Shown here in pieces: positions 1 to 8,620 of a DNA stretch of 39,610 bases. Positions within the stretch are counted from its first letter, which is position 1. Every line of letters begins with the position of its first letter. The position numbers were made by a program, and so were the translations under genes. This DNA is from Thermoplasmata archaeon (GTDB lineage: Archaea > Thermoplasmatota > Thermoplasmata > Lutacidiplasmatales > UBA184): contig JAKIWG010000020.1 of NCBI GenBank assembly GCA_022750155.1, positions 1-39,610 of the forward strand, in the 5' to 3' direction. The notes beneath the pieces are model-generated. The model saw only the letters and a program-made list of their open reading frames with translations, was not told the origin of the DNA and searched no databases.

Positions 1-391
1 GTTCGATGCATTCGAACGCCTGACTTCGGCTCAATAGCCGCTCCCGGTCGGCGCGAGTAACGAGGGCCAGGGACCCGTGAGGTTCGAGTCCCAATTCCTT
101 GGCGACCTCCCTCGCCTCCAGGTCGTCAGTAAACAGCATCGGTATGCCTTCCTGCCGGGCCAAGGCGATCGCCGCCGACTCTCCCGGGCCCACGCCGTAC
201 CGATCGCCGATGACCTTGGCCATATCCTTCGACCTTCCGGACGGCGCGGTGACCAAACATTTCGGGGGTAATGCGGATTCCCGGTGGAGCGCTCCCACTA
301 CCTCTTCCGGAACCAGGACCTTCTGGAGTACCTCCAGAGCTTTCAGGCATTCAACCTGCCCGAGGTGGATGATGGGGCCAGGGTCCAACAC
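1..391 (-). CDS. PIN-domain toxin-like nuclease (VapC/DUF3368-like), 3' end beyond window
   Basis: On the minus strand an open frame of 130 codons runs from a GTG at 391 (or the next codon, TTG at 388) off the left edge. The product begins MLDPGPIIHLG, has an acidic stretch GPGESAAIALA near residue 75 and TDDLEAREVAKELG near residue 92. This is the order of conserved acidic residues (Asp, Glu, Asp, Asp) that bind metal in PIN ribonucleases. It starts 7 nt after the stop of an RHH protein, the usual antitoxin-toxin order, so the pair probably forms a type II toxin-antitoxin operon; an RNA target is inferred from the family only. The C-terminus is missing because of the window boundary, not a visible truncation. 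No start stronger than GTG/TTG is available. Confidence 0.75.
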   Translation of the reverse strand, partial: MLDPGPIIHLGQVECLKALEVLQKVLVPEEVVGALHRESALPPKCLVTAPSGRSKDMAKVIGDRYGVGPGESAAIALARQEGIPMLFTDDLEAREVAKELGLEPHGSLALVTRADRERLLSRSQAFECIE

Positions 392-398
392 GGCCGAT

Positions 399-593
399 CT
401 AATCCTTGCCACCGAGCCCCCAGCGAACGTCCTCCTTGATGGCGGACTCAAGGCGCTGGACGCGGGTGCGGCGAATCGTTTCTCGCACGGCGTCCCGGAT
501 CAACTCCGAACGATTCGCGTACCAGCCTACTCGAATGAGCTCGTCCATTTCTTCAATGAGTCGTGGCGTGAGTTTGGCGGGAATCGCGTCCAT
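399..593 (-). CDS. Ribbon-helix-helix antitoxin (CopG/ParD-like)
   Basis: This 64-residue protein begins with a short strand (AIPAKLTPRLIEEMDELI) followed by WYANRSELIRDAVRETIRR, the strand-helix-helix pattern of MetJ/Arc/CopG DNA-binding domains, where the first strand contacts DNA in the dimer. The C-terminal 15-20 residues are charged and probably wrap the partner toxin. It lies 7 nt upstream of the PIN-domain gene, so it most likely neutralises that toxin and represses the shared promoter. The start is ATG at 593; upstream bases 594-640 are relatively AT-rich but no clear TATA box is visible. A free-standing RHH regulator is possible, but the context favours an antitoxin. Confidence 0.8.
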   Translation of the reverse strand: MDAIPAKLTPRLIEEMDELIRVGWYANRSELIRDAVRETIRRTRVQRLESAIKEDVRWGLGGKD

Positions 594-599
594 CGATTT

Positions 600-1040
600 C
601 GTAATACCCCAGTGCTACGATTCAAACAATACTTCGGGGGAAGCTCAAGGGCCCGGGTCGGACGTTGCCGTCTCCGGGGAATGGCTCGGCGGCGGAAATT
701 ACTCGAACGTTCCAGCCTATCCGATCCCCGCTAGGTTCCCTTCGATCGCTGGAATGCACCCTGTTCGGCACCCTGACGAATGCTGAATCCCTCCATTATG
801 GTCGGGGTAGGTAACTCCCAACCGCGATCTCGACGGGGGATGGGGGCTTCGAACGAGCACGCTGATCCCCCCATGGACCGGAGGGTGTCCCTACAGGACA
901 CGACCGCGGTGCGCCCCGTCTACGAATCGAGCACGGGTCGGACGTACGCGAGCACCGCAAGGACCGAATTCGCCCACCTGCTCCCTTGAACTCCCAGTTC
1001 CGGCGACTAGGCTCCATCGCCCGGGTCGACCGTTGAGTTC
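600..1040. other. Intergenic stretch, no supported gene
   Basis: About 440 bases between the antitoxin start and the end of the zinc-ribbon gene. Short open frames exist on both strands (for example 780-989 plus), but their translations are Arg/Ser-rich without a recognisable domain and no TATA box precedes them. I see no tRNA arms, SRP or RNase P RNA signatures. It may be regulatory or decayed sequence. Confidence 0.4.
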
Positions 1041-1043
1041 GCG

Positions 1044-1063
1044 GTCCTCCGCTCGAGGAGGAC
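1044..1063 (-). terminator. Hairpin after the zinc-ribbon gene
   Basis: GTCCTCC (1044-1050) pairs with GGAGGAC (1057-1063) around a six-base loop. It lies about 10 nt past the stop of the minus-strand gene ending at 1073. Seven perfect base pairs; no strong T-run follows, so termination is only inferred. Confidence 0.35.
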
Positions 1064-1072
1064 GGGCCCCGG

Positions 1073-1702
1073 TCAGGCCGCCTTCGGCTTGGCGGCCCGC
1101 TTCCGCGGAGCCTTGGGGCGAGCCGGAGGCGACGGATCGTCACTCGAGCTCATTTCCATCGACGTCCCCGACGTGGGCTCGGGACTCGCCTCGGGTTCGG
1201 GCAGGGAGGCCGTGTCGCTCGACGAGGTCGGCGAGATGATGGGCTCCTCGAACAGGGGAGGGGCCGGAGGAGGTGGAATGGGCTCAGGCGGCGGCGGGGC
1301 GGGGGCGCCGGGGGCCGGGGGGGGCGGGGAGACCGGGGGGGGGGGGGCCGGAGGAGGGGGAAACGGCGCGGCGGGGGCAGGAGCGGGAGCGGGAGCGGGA
1401 ACGGAAGGAGGCGCGGCGTGATGGGCGTGAGAGGAAGCGTCGCTCACGGGCTTGGCCGCGGGCTTTCCGGGGATCGGGACGAACTCCCCGGGCCGCCAGA
1501 GGTGCGGTTTCTGCAGAAGCGAGATGTCCCGGAGGAACAGTTCGGCGTGTCCGCACCCCCGGCAGATGCGGGTCCCCAGGGGGACTTCGCCCTTCGGTCG
1601 GAGGGACAACAGATTGCTCGACCCGGTCATCGTCGTGCCGGTCTTGAGCTCGTTCGCCCACACGAAGTCGCCGGCGCCGCAATTGCTGCAGGTCGGAGCC
1701 AC
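1073..1702 (-). CDS. Zinc-ribbon protein with long proline-rich region
   Basis: The 209-residue product has an N-terminal zinc ribbon (Cys5-x2-Cys8 and Cys47-x2-Cys50, the second pair in ICRGCGH). Residues about 75-150 are almost pure Pro/Ala, then a Ser/Glu/Asp-rich stretch and a basic tail (RPKAPRKRAAKPKAA). The ribbon suggests binding of zinc and perhaps nucleic acid or protein; the low-complexity part is probably an unstructured linker. No family function can be named. The start is GTG at 1702, preceded on the minus strand by GAGAGGAA and, about 40 nt upstream, by a BRE/TATA pair at 1740-1751. The opposite strand of the proline codons contains 13 consecutive G residues (1335-1347), a length-unstable tract. 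It diverges from the uspA-like gene. Confidence 0.7.
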   Translation of the reverse strand: MAPTCSNCGAGDFVWANELKTGTTMTGSSNLLSLRPKGEVPLGTRICRGCGHAELFLRDISLLQKPHLWRPGEFVPIPGKPAAKPVSDASSHAHHAAPPSVPAPAPAPAPAAPFPPPPAPPPPVSPPPPAPGAPAPPPPEPIPPPPAPPLFEEPIISPTSSSDTASLPEPEASPEPTSGTSMEMSSSDDPSPPARPKAPRKRAAKPKAA

Positions 1703-1739
1703 GATGATTCCTCTCGTCGTTTCAGGCGGGATTGTCGCC

Positions 1740-1751
1740 TTTATACTTTCC
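1740..1751 (-). promoter_or_regulatory. BRE/TATA box of zinc-ribbon gene
   Basis: Read on the minus strand the sequence is GGAAAGTATAAA: a purine BRE followed by a good archaeal TATA box. The predicted transcription start is near 1717, leaving about 15 nt of leader with a GAGAGGAA ribosome-binding sequence before the GTG at 1702. Confidence 0.6.
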
Positions 1752-1820
1752 TATCGCCCCGGTCGGGTTCGCGGCGTGCTCCGCGAAATAGCCTTGTAGC
1801 ACGAAACCCTCCAATGGGCC

Positions 1821-2276
1821 GTGACCGGGGTCTCCCTGAAGCACATCACGGTCGCCGTGGACGGTTCGGCGTTCGCCCAACACGGGCTCGACTTCGCGAT
1901 CGACCTGGCCCAGAAGTACGATAGCGAGGTCACCGTCCTGGGCGTCGCACCCCTGGTCCCGCTGTACGTTTCGTCGACGGAACCGTGGGTGCCGACCGAG
2001 GTTCCGGAGAGCGAGGCACGGCACTACCGGTCGGTCGTGGAGGAGTCGGTCGCCAAGGCGAAGGCCGCCGGGCTCCGGGGGGTCCAGGGGGTCACCCTAG
2101 AAGGCGTGATCGTCGACGAGATGATCGCCCACGTGGAGTCCCACCCCACGGACCTCCTGATCATCGGGTCGAGGGGCCTGTCGACGGCGAAGCGGCTCCT
2201 GCTGGGGAGCGTCTCAGACGCGGTCTCGCACCACGTCAAGTGCCCGGTATTGATCGTCCGGGGTCCTCCGGCCTGA
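1821..2276 (+). CDS. Universal stress protein, UspA family
   Basis: The 151-residue protein is the length of a single Usp domain. It opens with the strand and acidic residue of the nucleotide site (HITVAVDGSAFAQHGLDFAIDLA). Near the C-terminus it carries LLIIGSRGLSTAKRLLLGSVS, which fits G-x2-G-x9-G-S of ATP-binding Usp proteins, followed by PVLIVRGP. It is therefore likely an ATP-binding cytoplasmic stress protein; its partner is unknown. The start chosen is GTG at 1821; the nearby ATG at 1814 is out of frame. It diverges from the zinc-ribbon gene and converges with the first kelch gene, with a hairpin in the 41-nt gap. Confidence 0.9.
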   Translation: MTGVSLKHITVAVDGSAFAQHGLDFAIDLAQKYDSEVTVLGVAPLVPLYVSSTEPWVPTEVPESEARHYRSVVEESVAKAKAAGLRGVQGVTLEGVIVDEMIAHVESHPTDLLIIGSRGLSTAKRLLLGSVSDAVSHHVKCPVLIVRGPPA

Positions 2277-2294
2277 CCCGGCGTCGACCCTCTC

Positions 2295-2315
2295 CCCGCC
2301 TCCGGGCGTGGCGGG
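2295..2315. terminator. Hairpin between convergent genes
   Basis: CCCGCC (2295-2300) and GGCGGG (2310-2315) form a six-base-pair stem with a nine-base loop in the gap between the uspA-like stop and the kelch gene stop. It could end transcripts from both sides; in GC-rich DNA it could also be chance. Confidence 0.3.
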
Positions 2316-2317
2316 CC

Positions 2318-5300
2318 TCATCGCGGGGGAACGACCTCGAACTCCGCGTCGATCGGGTCCGTCCGGGCCGGGTCCATGACCGGCCGCGTACCCCGCGCCC
2401 GTCCCCACTGGAGGTACGCGATGACTCCCACCGCGGCGATCGCGGCCACTCCGATCACCGCCAGGTCGGCCCCATCGAGGGCGGGGACGAATGAGGCGGG
2501 CTCCGCGGTGGCGGGCGAGACCTGGAGGGCGGCCACGAGGCTGGCGTTCCCTCCGACCGAATCGGTGACGGTCAACGTCACCTCGTACGTTCCGGGCCGT
2601 AGTCGCTCGCATGAGTAACCGAGTCCCAGGGTCGACGCCTGACAGAGCCCCGGGAATCCGGAGAGCTGGGTGCGGTATGGCACGGTCCCTCCCGCGATCG
2701 CGTAGCTGAAGTTGAACGGTCCCGGCGCGGAGGTCGACGCCTGCGGGGAAAGGAATCCAGAGAGCTCCAGCGCCGGGTGGATCTCGAACGTGTGGGACAC
2801 GGAAACGTTCCGCCCGAGCAGGTCGGTCACGGTCTCGCGAAATCCGAACGTCCCGGGGGCCGTCGGAGTGCACACCGAAGCGTTCGGAGCGGCCTGGGGT
2901 CGGCACGTCGCGATCGAACCGGGCCCGGTGAGTCGGTACGTGAGGGGAGCCGTTCCCCCCGCCGTCGTCACCGAGACCGAGAACGGCCGACCGACGTCCC
3001 ACCCCCCTTGGGGGTAGTCGACGGAATCGATCCCCAGCGCCGCGGCGATGGAGACGTTCGCCGAGGAGCTCCGGGAGAAGTTGCCGGCATCCGTGACGAC
3101 GACCTCGACCCGGTAGTCACCGGCGGCGGCGGGCACGCACGAGAAGCTCAGCCCGGCATCCGCCGGACATCCGGGTGGGAGCCCCGACCAGGCGACCGAG
3201 TACGGTCCGCTCCCCAGGCTCAGCACGGCGGACAAGGAGATCGTGCTTCCGACGTCCAGCCGGGCCGGTTCGACGCGGAGGGGACCGAGCACCGGGTCGG
3301 GCGACACGAACAGCCGCACCAGGGCCGAGATGCGGTCGCCCAGCGAGTCGCTCTCGTTGAGCGTGACATTGAACACGCCCGTTCCGGTGGGGGCGCACGT
3401 CAGGTTGGGTTGGTCCACCGAATTGCATCCCGGTGGCAGACCCCCGTAGGAGAATACGACGGGGGGTGTACCGCCCTGGGGGGCCGACGTGAAGTGGATC
3501 GTCTCCAGCCGGTCGACAGTGGTCGAGGGCGAGACGGTGAACGGGGCGAGCGCCAATGCGTCGTGCACGCGTAGGGTCTGGGAGACGGAGGCCTCGCCGT
3601 GCCGTACGTCCCCCACCACGACCGTCACCGTGAAGTTCCCCCAGTTGGCCAGCCGGCACGTCAGCCGCGAGACGTTGAGGGAGGGACATCCTCGGGGCAG
3701 CCCGTGATAGGTGAACGTGAGCGGTCCCTTTCCGGACGCCCCGAGGGTGCTCACGTTGACCGAAAGCCCGAGGTCGGTCACGGGCGGGGTGAAGTTCAGG
3801 CTCTTCACGGTGGGCCGGGGGTCGACGAGGATCGTCAGGTTGGGGCTGGTGACCGGAGTACCCAGGAGGGGGGTCTCGGTCACGTTGACGGCGTAGGACC
3901 CCGCCGTATTCGGGGTGCATGGGAGGGCGGTGGTGTTCGACGACGCACATCCCGGGGGGAGCCCGTGAAAGGTGAACGCGCTCCCGGGCGCAGGGGGCGC
4001 GAGCCGGACCGATAGCCGGATGGACTGGTTGACATCGACCTCGGGAGGCGAGGAGACGAGCGCCACCACCCTCGGGACCGGGGCGAGGGCCCACGTGCCG
4101 TTCGTCGTCGCGCTGGGGTTCCCGAACACCGCGCCCCCGAACTCCACGAGATACTGATCGGGGGGGTCGTAGACTCCCTTCATGTGGTACCTCCCCGGCG
4201 GCGAGAGGTGGGTCGGAAGGAGCTTCCACGCACCCAGGGAGAACACGAACGTGGGGCCGCCCCGATTGCGGCTCGATTCCTGGAGGACCATCCCGGAGTA
4301 GACCGGGTCGTACACGAGCGGGTCTCCCACTTCGGCGATCGGTTGAAGGCCAAGGGTACCCGTGAGGTTCCGCCAGCTACCGTTCGAGTAGTCCCACGTG
4401 TCGTTGAACGCGCCTGCGCCCGCTTCTCCGGAGTACAGCAGAACGTTCTGGCCGCTCGCATCGTAGCCCATGTCGGACTCGGCCCTCGCGGAGGGGGAGC
4501 TGCTCGTCGCGCGCAGGGACCAGCTCCGGGCGAGGTAGGTCCAGGTGTCCGACTGATACTCCGTGAACTGACTTCCCTCGCCTCCGAACAGCAACACGTA
4601 CCCGTCGCGGGCGTCGTAGGTCATCCCCATCGCCCATCGGGGGGTAGGAGAGATCGAGGGGGTGACATCGTTCCAGATGCCCGCAGAATACGTCCAGGTG
4701 TCATTGAGGAACGTAGCGCCGGACCAAAGGCTGAGACCCCCGAACAGCACGACGTAGCCGTCGGCGGCATCGTAGACCATCCCGGCGCCCAGTCGAACCG
4801 GCGGCGCGACGTACATGTATCGCTGGGTCCAGGTGCCTCCCGAAAAGGTCCAGGTATCGTTGAGGGAGTTTCCGGAGAAGAACTGGCCGCCGCCGAACAG
4901 CAGGACGTAGCCGTCGGCGGCGTCGTACGTCATCGCGACCGTCTCCCGCGGCGAGGGCCCGTTGCGGGGGTCGGAGAGGTTCAGCCAGTAGGCGGGGGAC
5001 GTCGTGGGGGCGGGAGAGCCCCCCAACGGTCCGCACCGGGGGGAGGGCCCTGAACTGCACCGCAGCGAGGCGCCCGCGGCAGGACCTTGCCCCTCGCGGA
5101 GCGTGACCTCCGCCTGATGAAGCATACCGGAGCCGGGCGTCGTGCCCGACCCCGAGGGGATGGGAACTGGGCCCAGCCGCGACGCCGTCGCCACCGGATA
5201 GCTGCCGGGAAGCACGAGGGCCAGGAGGGCGACGACGACGGCGAGTGCGGGGGCGTACGGTCGCGGAGTCCGAGGAAGGCGGGGGAAGAGCCGTCGCCGG

Positions 5301-5353
5301 CCCGACCCCTCGAGCCACGAATCCGCCGAGGGGTGGCGCGGTCGGGAGGGCAT
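2318..5353 (-). CDS. Secreted membrane-anchored kelch / Ig-like repeat surface protein (paralogue 1)
   Basis: The product of about 1011 residues has a basic N-terminus and a hydrophobic signal segment (ALAVVVALLALVLPGS). Six kelch-like blades follow at about 140-420, each opening with a variant of YDAADGYVLLFGG, consistent with a beta-propeller. Six Ig/PKD-like repeats at about 425-950 each contain a Cys pair, typically GLPPGC...LTC. Near 961-980 is one transmembrane helix (AVIGVAAIAAVGVIAYL) and a short charged tail. It should sit outside the cell, held by the C-terminal helix, with disulfides across each Ig unit; ligand binding or adhesion is inference. ATG 5353 is preferred over GTG 5377 because a TATA-like ATTTAA at 5379-5384 lies about 28 nt before it. 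The next gene upstream is its paralogue. Confidence 0.82.
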   Translation of the reverse strand: MPSRPRHPSADSWLEGSGRRRLFPRLPRTPRPYAPALAVVVALLALVLPGSYPVATASRLGPVPIPSGSGTTPGSGMLHQAEVTLREGQGPAAGASLRCSSGPSPRCGPLGGSPAPTTSPAYWLNLSDPRNGPSPRETVAMTYDAADGYVLLFGGGQFFSGNSLNDTWTFSGGTWTQRYMYVAPPVRLGAGMVYDAADGYVVLFGGLSLWSGATFLNDTWTYSAGIWNDVTPSISPTPRWAMGMTYDARDGYVLLFGGEGSQFTEYQSDTWTYLARSWSLRATSSSPSARAESDMGYDASGQNVLLYSGEAGAGAFNDTWDYSNGSWRNLTGTLGLQPIAEVGDPLVYDPVYSGMVLQESSRNRGGPTFVFSLGAWKLLPTHLSPPGRYHMKGVYDPPDQYLVEFGGAVFGNPSATTNGTWALAPVPRVVALVSSPPEVDVNQSIRLSVRLAPPAPGSAFTFHGLPPGCASSNTTALPCTPNTAGSYAVNVTETPLLGTPVTSPNLTILVDPRPTVKSLNFTPPVTDLGLSVNVSTLGASGKGPLTFTYHGLPRGCPSLNVSRLTCRLANWGNFTVTVVVGDVRHGEASVSQTLRVHDALALAPFTVSPSTTVDRLETIHFTSAPQGGTPPVVFSYGGLPPGCNSVDQPNLTCAPTGTGVFNVTLNESDSLGDRISALVRLFVSPDPVLGPLRVEPARLDVGSTISLSAVLSLGSGPYSVAWSGLPPGCPADAGLSFSCVPAAAGDYRVEVVVTDAGNFSRSSSANVSIAAALGIDSVDYPQGGWDVGRPFSVSVTTAGGTAPLTYRLTGPGSIATCRPQAAPNASVCTPTAPGTFGFRETVTDLLGRNVSVSHTFEIHPALELSGFLSPQASTSAPGPFNFSYAIAGGTVPYRTQLSGFPGLCQASTLGLGYSCERLRPGTYEVTLTVTDSVGGNASLVAALQVSPATAEPASFVPALDGADLAVIGVAAIAAVGVIAYLQWGRARGTRPVMDPARTDPIDAEFEVVPPR

Positions 5354-5378
5354 CCTCCGAGGACCGCAGGATGGCACG

Positions 5379-5384
5379 TTAAAT
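5379..5384 (-). promoter_or_regulatory. TATA-like box of kelch paralogue 1
   Basis: ATTTAA on the minus strand, centred about 28 nt upstream of ATG 5353. This spacing predicts a leaderless mRNA and would exclude the upstream GTG at 5377, which lies between the box and the transcription start. Confidence 0.45.
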
Positions 5385-5525
5385 GTTCGGCCCCGAAAGC
5401 GGGTCCGATTCGTGCATCACTCCCGTTCTGGAAATCCCCGCGGTCGCCGGTCGAAGCGTCGGGCACGGCTGCGAGTCCGGGCATCCCCCTACGCAGCCCG
5501 ATCCGCGCCGATGACGGTCTCGCGG

Positions 5526-8522
5526 TCAACCCGGAGGTTCGACGGGCTCCATTTCCCTCGGCTCGCCCGCACCGGGGGACGGTCGAACTGGGGGTGGGCC
5601 TCTCCGGCCCCGAATCACGTACAGCAGGGCACCCCCCACCGCGACCACCGCGATCGCGATGAGGAGGAGATCGGTCGCTCCCAGTGCCCCGGTGCCGGCG
5701 GAAGGGGTCTGGCGTGCCGGGGTGATGACGACCTCGGTCGAGGCGTTCGAGCTCGCCCCGACGGCGTCGGTCACCTGGAGCGTGACCGTGTACGTGCCCG
5801 TCTGGAGGGGGGCGCAGGTGAAGCCGAATGCCGGGGTGTTCTGTGCGCAGTCCGCCGCGAACCCGGCCAGCTTGTACTGGAACGGTCCGGTCCCTCCCGT
5901 CACCGAAAACGAGAAGTTGACGTCCTCGCCCAGTGTCGCCGTGGCCGGGAAAGGGATGAATCCCCCGATCGCCGGAAGCGCGTGGAGGGCGATCGCGCCG
6001 CCGAAGGAGCTGTTGTGCCCGAGGGCGTCGTGGACGACCGCCCGGAACGTGAACGACCCGGGCTGGGTCTCGTTGCAGATCGTGACATTGGGGCTCGGCC
6101 CGACGTGACACCCTCCGGGGGAGCCCGTCGACTCGAGGAGGTAGCTGAGCGCCCCGCTGCCGCCGGTCGCGACCACGGTGATAGGGAACGGGCGGTCGAC
6201 GTCCCATCCGCTGGCCGGGTAGCTGACGGCCACGATGTGGGGCAGCGGGGTGATCGTGATGGAGGCGGAGGCGTTCGTGTTGACCCCGGCGGAGTCGGTG
6301 GCGGTCACCTTGGGGAGGAAGGTTCCCGTCCCGGTCGGGACGCACGTGAAAGAGAGCACCGGACTGTTCGGGCAGCCGGGGGGAAGCCCGGTCCAGAGGA
6401 CCGTGAACGGGGCGGTGCCGCCGGTGAGGTTCGCCGAAATGGCGATGGTACTGCCGAGGTCGAGCTGGCTCGGCGCCACCAGGAGCGGCCCCACGGTCGG
6501 GTCGGCGGAGATGGTCAGCGGGATCGTTTGGCGGGCCGACGCGCCCGACGGGTCGGAGGCGTTGAGCGTGACGTTGAAGCTTCCGTCACTGGAGGGGGCA
6601 CACGACAGGTTCGCCGCATCGACGGGTCCGCACCCCGGCGGCAGGCCGGTCCAGGTGAACGTGATGGTCGGGGTCCCCCCACCCTGCGCCGCGGTGAACT
6701 GAATCGGCTCCCGCACGTCGATGGTCGGCGAGGGGTGGACCACGAGCTGGGTCAGTGTCAGGTGACCGTTGACCCTAAGCGGGGTCAGCCCCGCCGAGCG
6801 ACCTCCGCGTGAATCGGTGACGGTGACCGTGACGTTGAACCACCCGGCGCCGGTCGGGGTGCACACGAGCCAGCTTCGATTGACCGACGGGCAGCCGGAC
6901 GGAGCGCCGGAATAGAGGAACGTAAGGGGCGGGGTCCCGGCCGAAAGGCGGGTCGTGAGATTGACCGGTCGACCGAGCGTGATCGCCCCGGGAGCGGCGG
7001 TCAGCGAGCCCACCGACGGGAGCGGATCGACGACGAGGGTGACGTTCTGGCTCGTGATCACCTTGCCGGCGGGCGAGGTGGCGTTCGCGTTCACCGTGAA
7101 GTTCCCGGTCGACGTGGGCACGCAGGCGAGGGCCGAGGTGTTCGCGCTCACGCACGGCGATGGCAGTCCCGAGTACCGGTAGGTGTCCCCCGCCACGACG
7201 GGGAACGCGGTGAGCGAAAAGAGCGCCGACTGCGTGAGGTCCACCTCGCTTGGGGAGACCGAGAGGGAAAGGAACGGCGCGGCGCGCTTGACGGTCCAGG
7301 TCTGGTTCCAGGTCACGCTCGACGTGCCGTACAGTTGCCCGCCGAAATCGACCAGGTACCCGTCGACCCGGTCGTACGCGGCCTTGGCATGGTACTGCCC
7401 GGGGGGATAGGTGCTGGCCGTGAGCTGGGTCCAATTGCCCGCGGAGAACAGGAAGGTGGGGCCGCCGGCGAGACTCTGGTACTGCTCGAGGATCACCCCG
7501 GCGAACCCGGGATCGTAGGAGATCGCGTTGGCCGTCTCCGCGATCGGTTCCAGGGAGAGGTTCTTCGTGAGGTTGGTCCACACGCCCCCCGAATAGGTCC
7601 ACGTGTCGTTGTAGGCGCTGCCTCCGGCTTCCCCCGAGTAGAGGACGACCTCCTTGTCGCTCCCGTCGTAGGCCATGTTGTTGTCGCCCCGGTTCGAGGG
7701 GGAGGAGGTGGGAGAGAGCGGGCTCCAGGCGCCGGAGACGAACTTCCACGTGTCTCCCTGGTAGTTGCCGAACCCTCCTTCCCCGCCGAAGAGGAGGACG
7801 TAGCCGTCGTTCGCGTCGTAGTCCATCCCCATGCCCCATCGGGCCGAGGGGTGGGTCGAAGCGTTGACGAAGGTCCATACCCCGGCGAGGAACGTCCAGG
7901 TGTCCCCGTCAAAGCCCCCGCCGCTGCGGTCGTATCCGCCAAACATCACGACGTACCCATCGGCGGCATCGTACGCCAGGCCCGCGCCCATCCGGGGGCC
8001 GGGCGAGGGGGTGGGCGTCAGCTGGGTCCACGTACCCGCCGAGAACGTCCAGGTCTCGCCATTGTTGGAGAACGCGTTCCACGTGCCCCCACCGAACAAC
8101 AGAACGTACCCGTCGGCGGAGTCGTAGGCAAGGGCCATGGTCTCGCGTCCCGAGGGAGCGTGCGGCTTCGTGAGGTTCAGCCATAGGGCGGAGCCTCCTG
8201 CCTGAGGGTGCGGAGTCTGCGCGACGCCGCATTGGGGAGCCGGGCTCCCCGTGCACACCATGTGTGCGCCGCCGGCCGGTCCGCTTCCCCTCGCCAGGGA
8301 CGTCTCGGCCGCATGGAGCTGCTCCCATGCCGGGGGGGCTTTCGGCCACGGGGAGGACGGACCACCCCGCGCGCTCCCATCGGCGGTCAAGCCCTGAACG
8401 ATCATGAGGGCCACGAGCCCGAACGCGAAGAAATGAGAGGCAGGTCGCGCTCGGGTCCCGTGGATGCCCGGATAGGCGAGGTGGTGCGCAGGCTGCCGGT
8501 CCAAACCCGCCCCGGGTGGCAT
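5526..8522 (-). CDS. Secreted membrane-anchored kelch / Ig-like repeat surface protein (paralogue 2)
   Basis: This 998-residue protein has the same plan as its downstream neighbour. A hydrophobic signal segment (FFAFGLVALMIVQGL) is followed by a short Cys-containing region and WLNLTKP, also seen in the paralogue as WLNLSDP. Six kelch-like blades span about 125-390, and six Ig-like repeats with Cys pairs (for example GLPPGC...LSC) span about 415-940. A C-terminal transmembrane helix (LLLIAIAVVAVGGALLYVI) and a proline-rich tail end it. Many Asn-x-Ser/Thr sites lie in the outer part. Gene order and domain match point to tandem duplication. ATG 8522 is about 26 nt from the TATA-like CTTATTCC at 8545-8552. 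The function is not known; surface adhesion or recognition is a guess from architecture. Confidence 0.82.
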   Translation of the reverse strand: MPPGAGLDRQPAHHLAYPGIHGTRARPASHFFAFGLVALMIVQGLTADGSARGGPSSPWPKAPPAWEQLHAAETSLARGSGPAGGAHMVCTGSPAPQCGVAQTPHPQAGGSALWLNLTKPHAPSGRETMALAYDSADGYVLLFGGGTWNAFSNNGETWTFSAGTWTQLTPTPSPGPRMGAGLAYDAADGYVVMFGGYDRSGGGFDGDTWTFLAGVWTFVNASTHPSARWGMGMDYDANDGYVLLFGGEGGFGNYQGDTWKFVSGAWSPLSPTSSPSNRGDNNMAYDGSDKEVVLYSGEAGGSAYNDTWTYSGGVWTNLTKNLSLEPIAETANAISYDPGFAGVILEQYQSLAGGPTFLFSAGNWTQLTASTYPPGQYHAKAAYDRVDGYLVDFGGQLYGTSSVTWNQTWTVKRAAPFLSLSVSPSEVDLTQSALFSLTAFPVVAGDTYRYSGLPSPCVSANTSALACVPTSTGNFTVNANATSPAGKVITSQNVTLVVDPLPSVGSLTAAPGAITLGRPVNLTTRLSAGTPPLTFLYSGAPSGCPSVNRSWLVCTPTGAGWFNVTVTVTDSRGGRSAGLTPLRVNGHLTLTQLVVHPSPTIDVREPIQFTAAQGGGTPTITFTWTGLPPGCGPVDAANLSCAPSSDGSFNVTLNASDPSGASARQTIPLTISADPTVGPLLVAPSQLDLGSTIAISANLTGGTAPFTVLWTGLPPGCPNSPVLSFTCVPTGTGTFLPKVTATDSAGVNTNASASITITPLPHIVAVSYPASGWDVDRPFPITVVATGGSGALSYLLESTGSPGGCHVGPSPNVTICNETQPGSFTFRAVVHDALGHNSSFGGAIALHALPAIGGFIPFPATATLGEDVNFSFSVTGGTGPFQYKLAGFAADCAQNTPAFGFTCAPLQTGTYTVTLQVTDAVGASSNASTEVVITPARQTPSAGTGALGATDLLLIAIAVVAVGGALLYVIRGRRGPPPVRPSPGAGEPREMEPVEPPG

Positions 8523-8544
8523 TGATTCGGAGGACGCTCTTCGA

Positions 8545-8552
8545 GGAATAAG
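8545..8552 (-). promoter_or_regulatory. TATA-like box of kelch paralogue 2
   Basis: The minus strand reads CCTTATTCC here; the centre is about 26 nt upstream of ATG 8522, fitting a leaderless transcript. The match is weaker than most other boxes in the window. Confidence 0.4.
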
Positions 8553-8620
8553 GATTACGACGCCCTATCGGAAAAGGGGCTGGTCACGGACCCTTGCCAT
8601 GCCGCGGGAATGCGGCGGAT

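Noticed and set aside
77-96. Sequence resembling a tRNA T-arm (GGTTCGAGTCCC)
   Set aside because: Flanking bases do not form the stem, no acceptor or anticodon arms are present, and the bases are codons of the PIN-domain gene.
780-1143. Short open frames on both strands in the left intergenic region
   Set aside because: No domain, no promoter, and one overlaps the zinc-ribbon gene antisense.
1250-1420. Tandem repeat or CRISPR-like array in the G-rich stretch
   Set aside because: It is low-complexity proline/alanine coding sequence without regular repeats and spacers.
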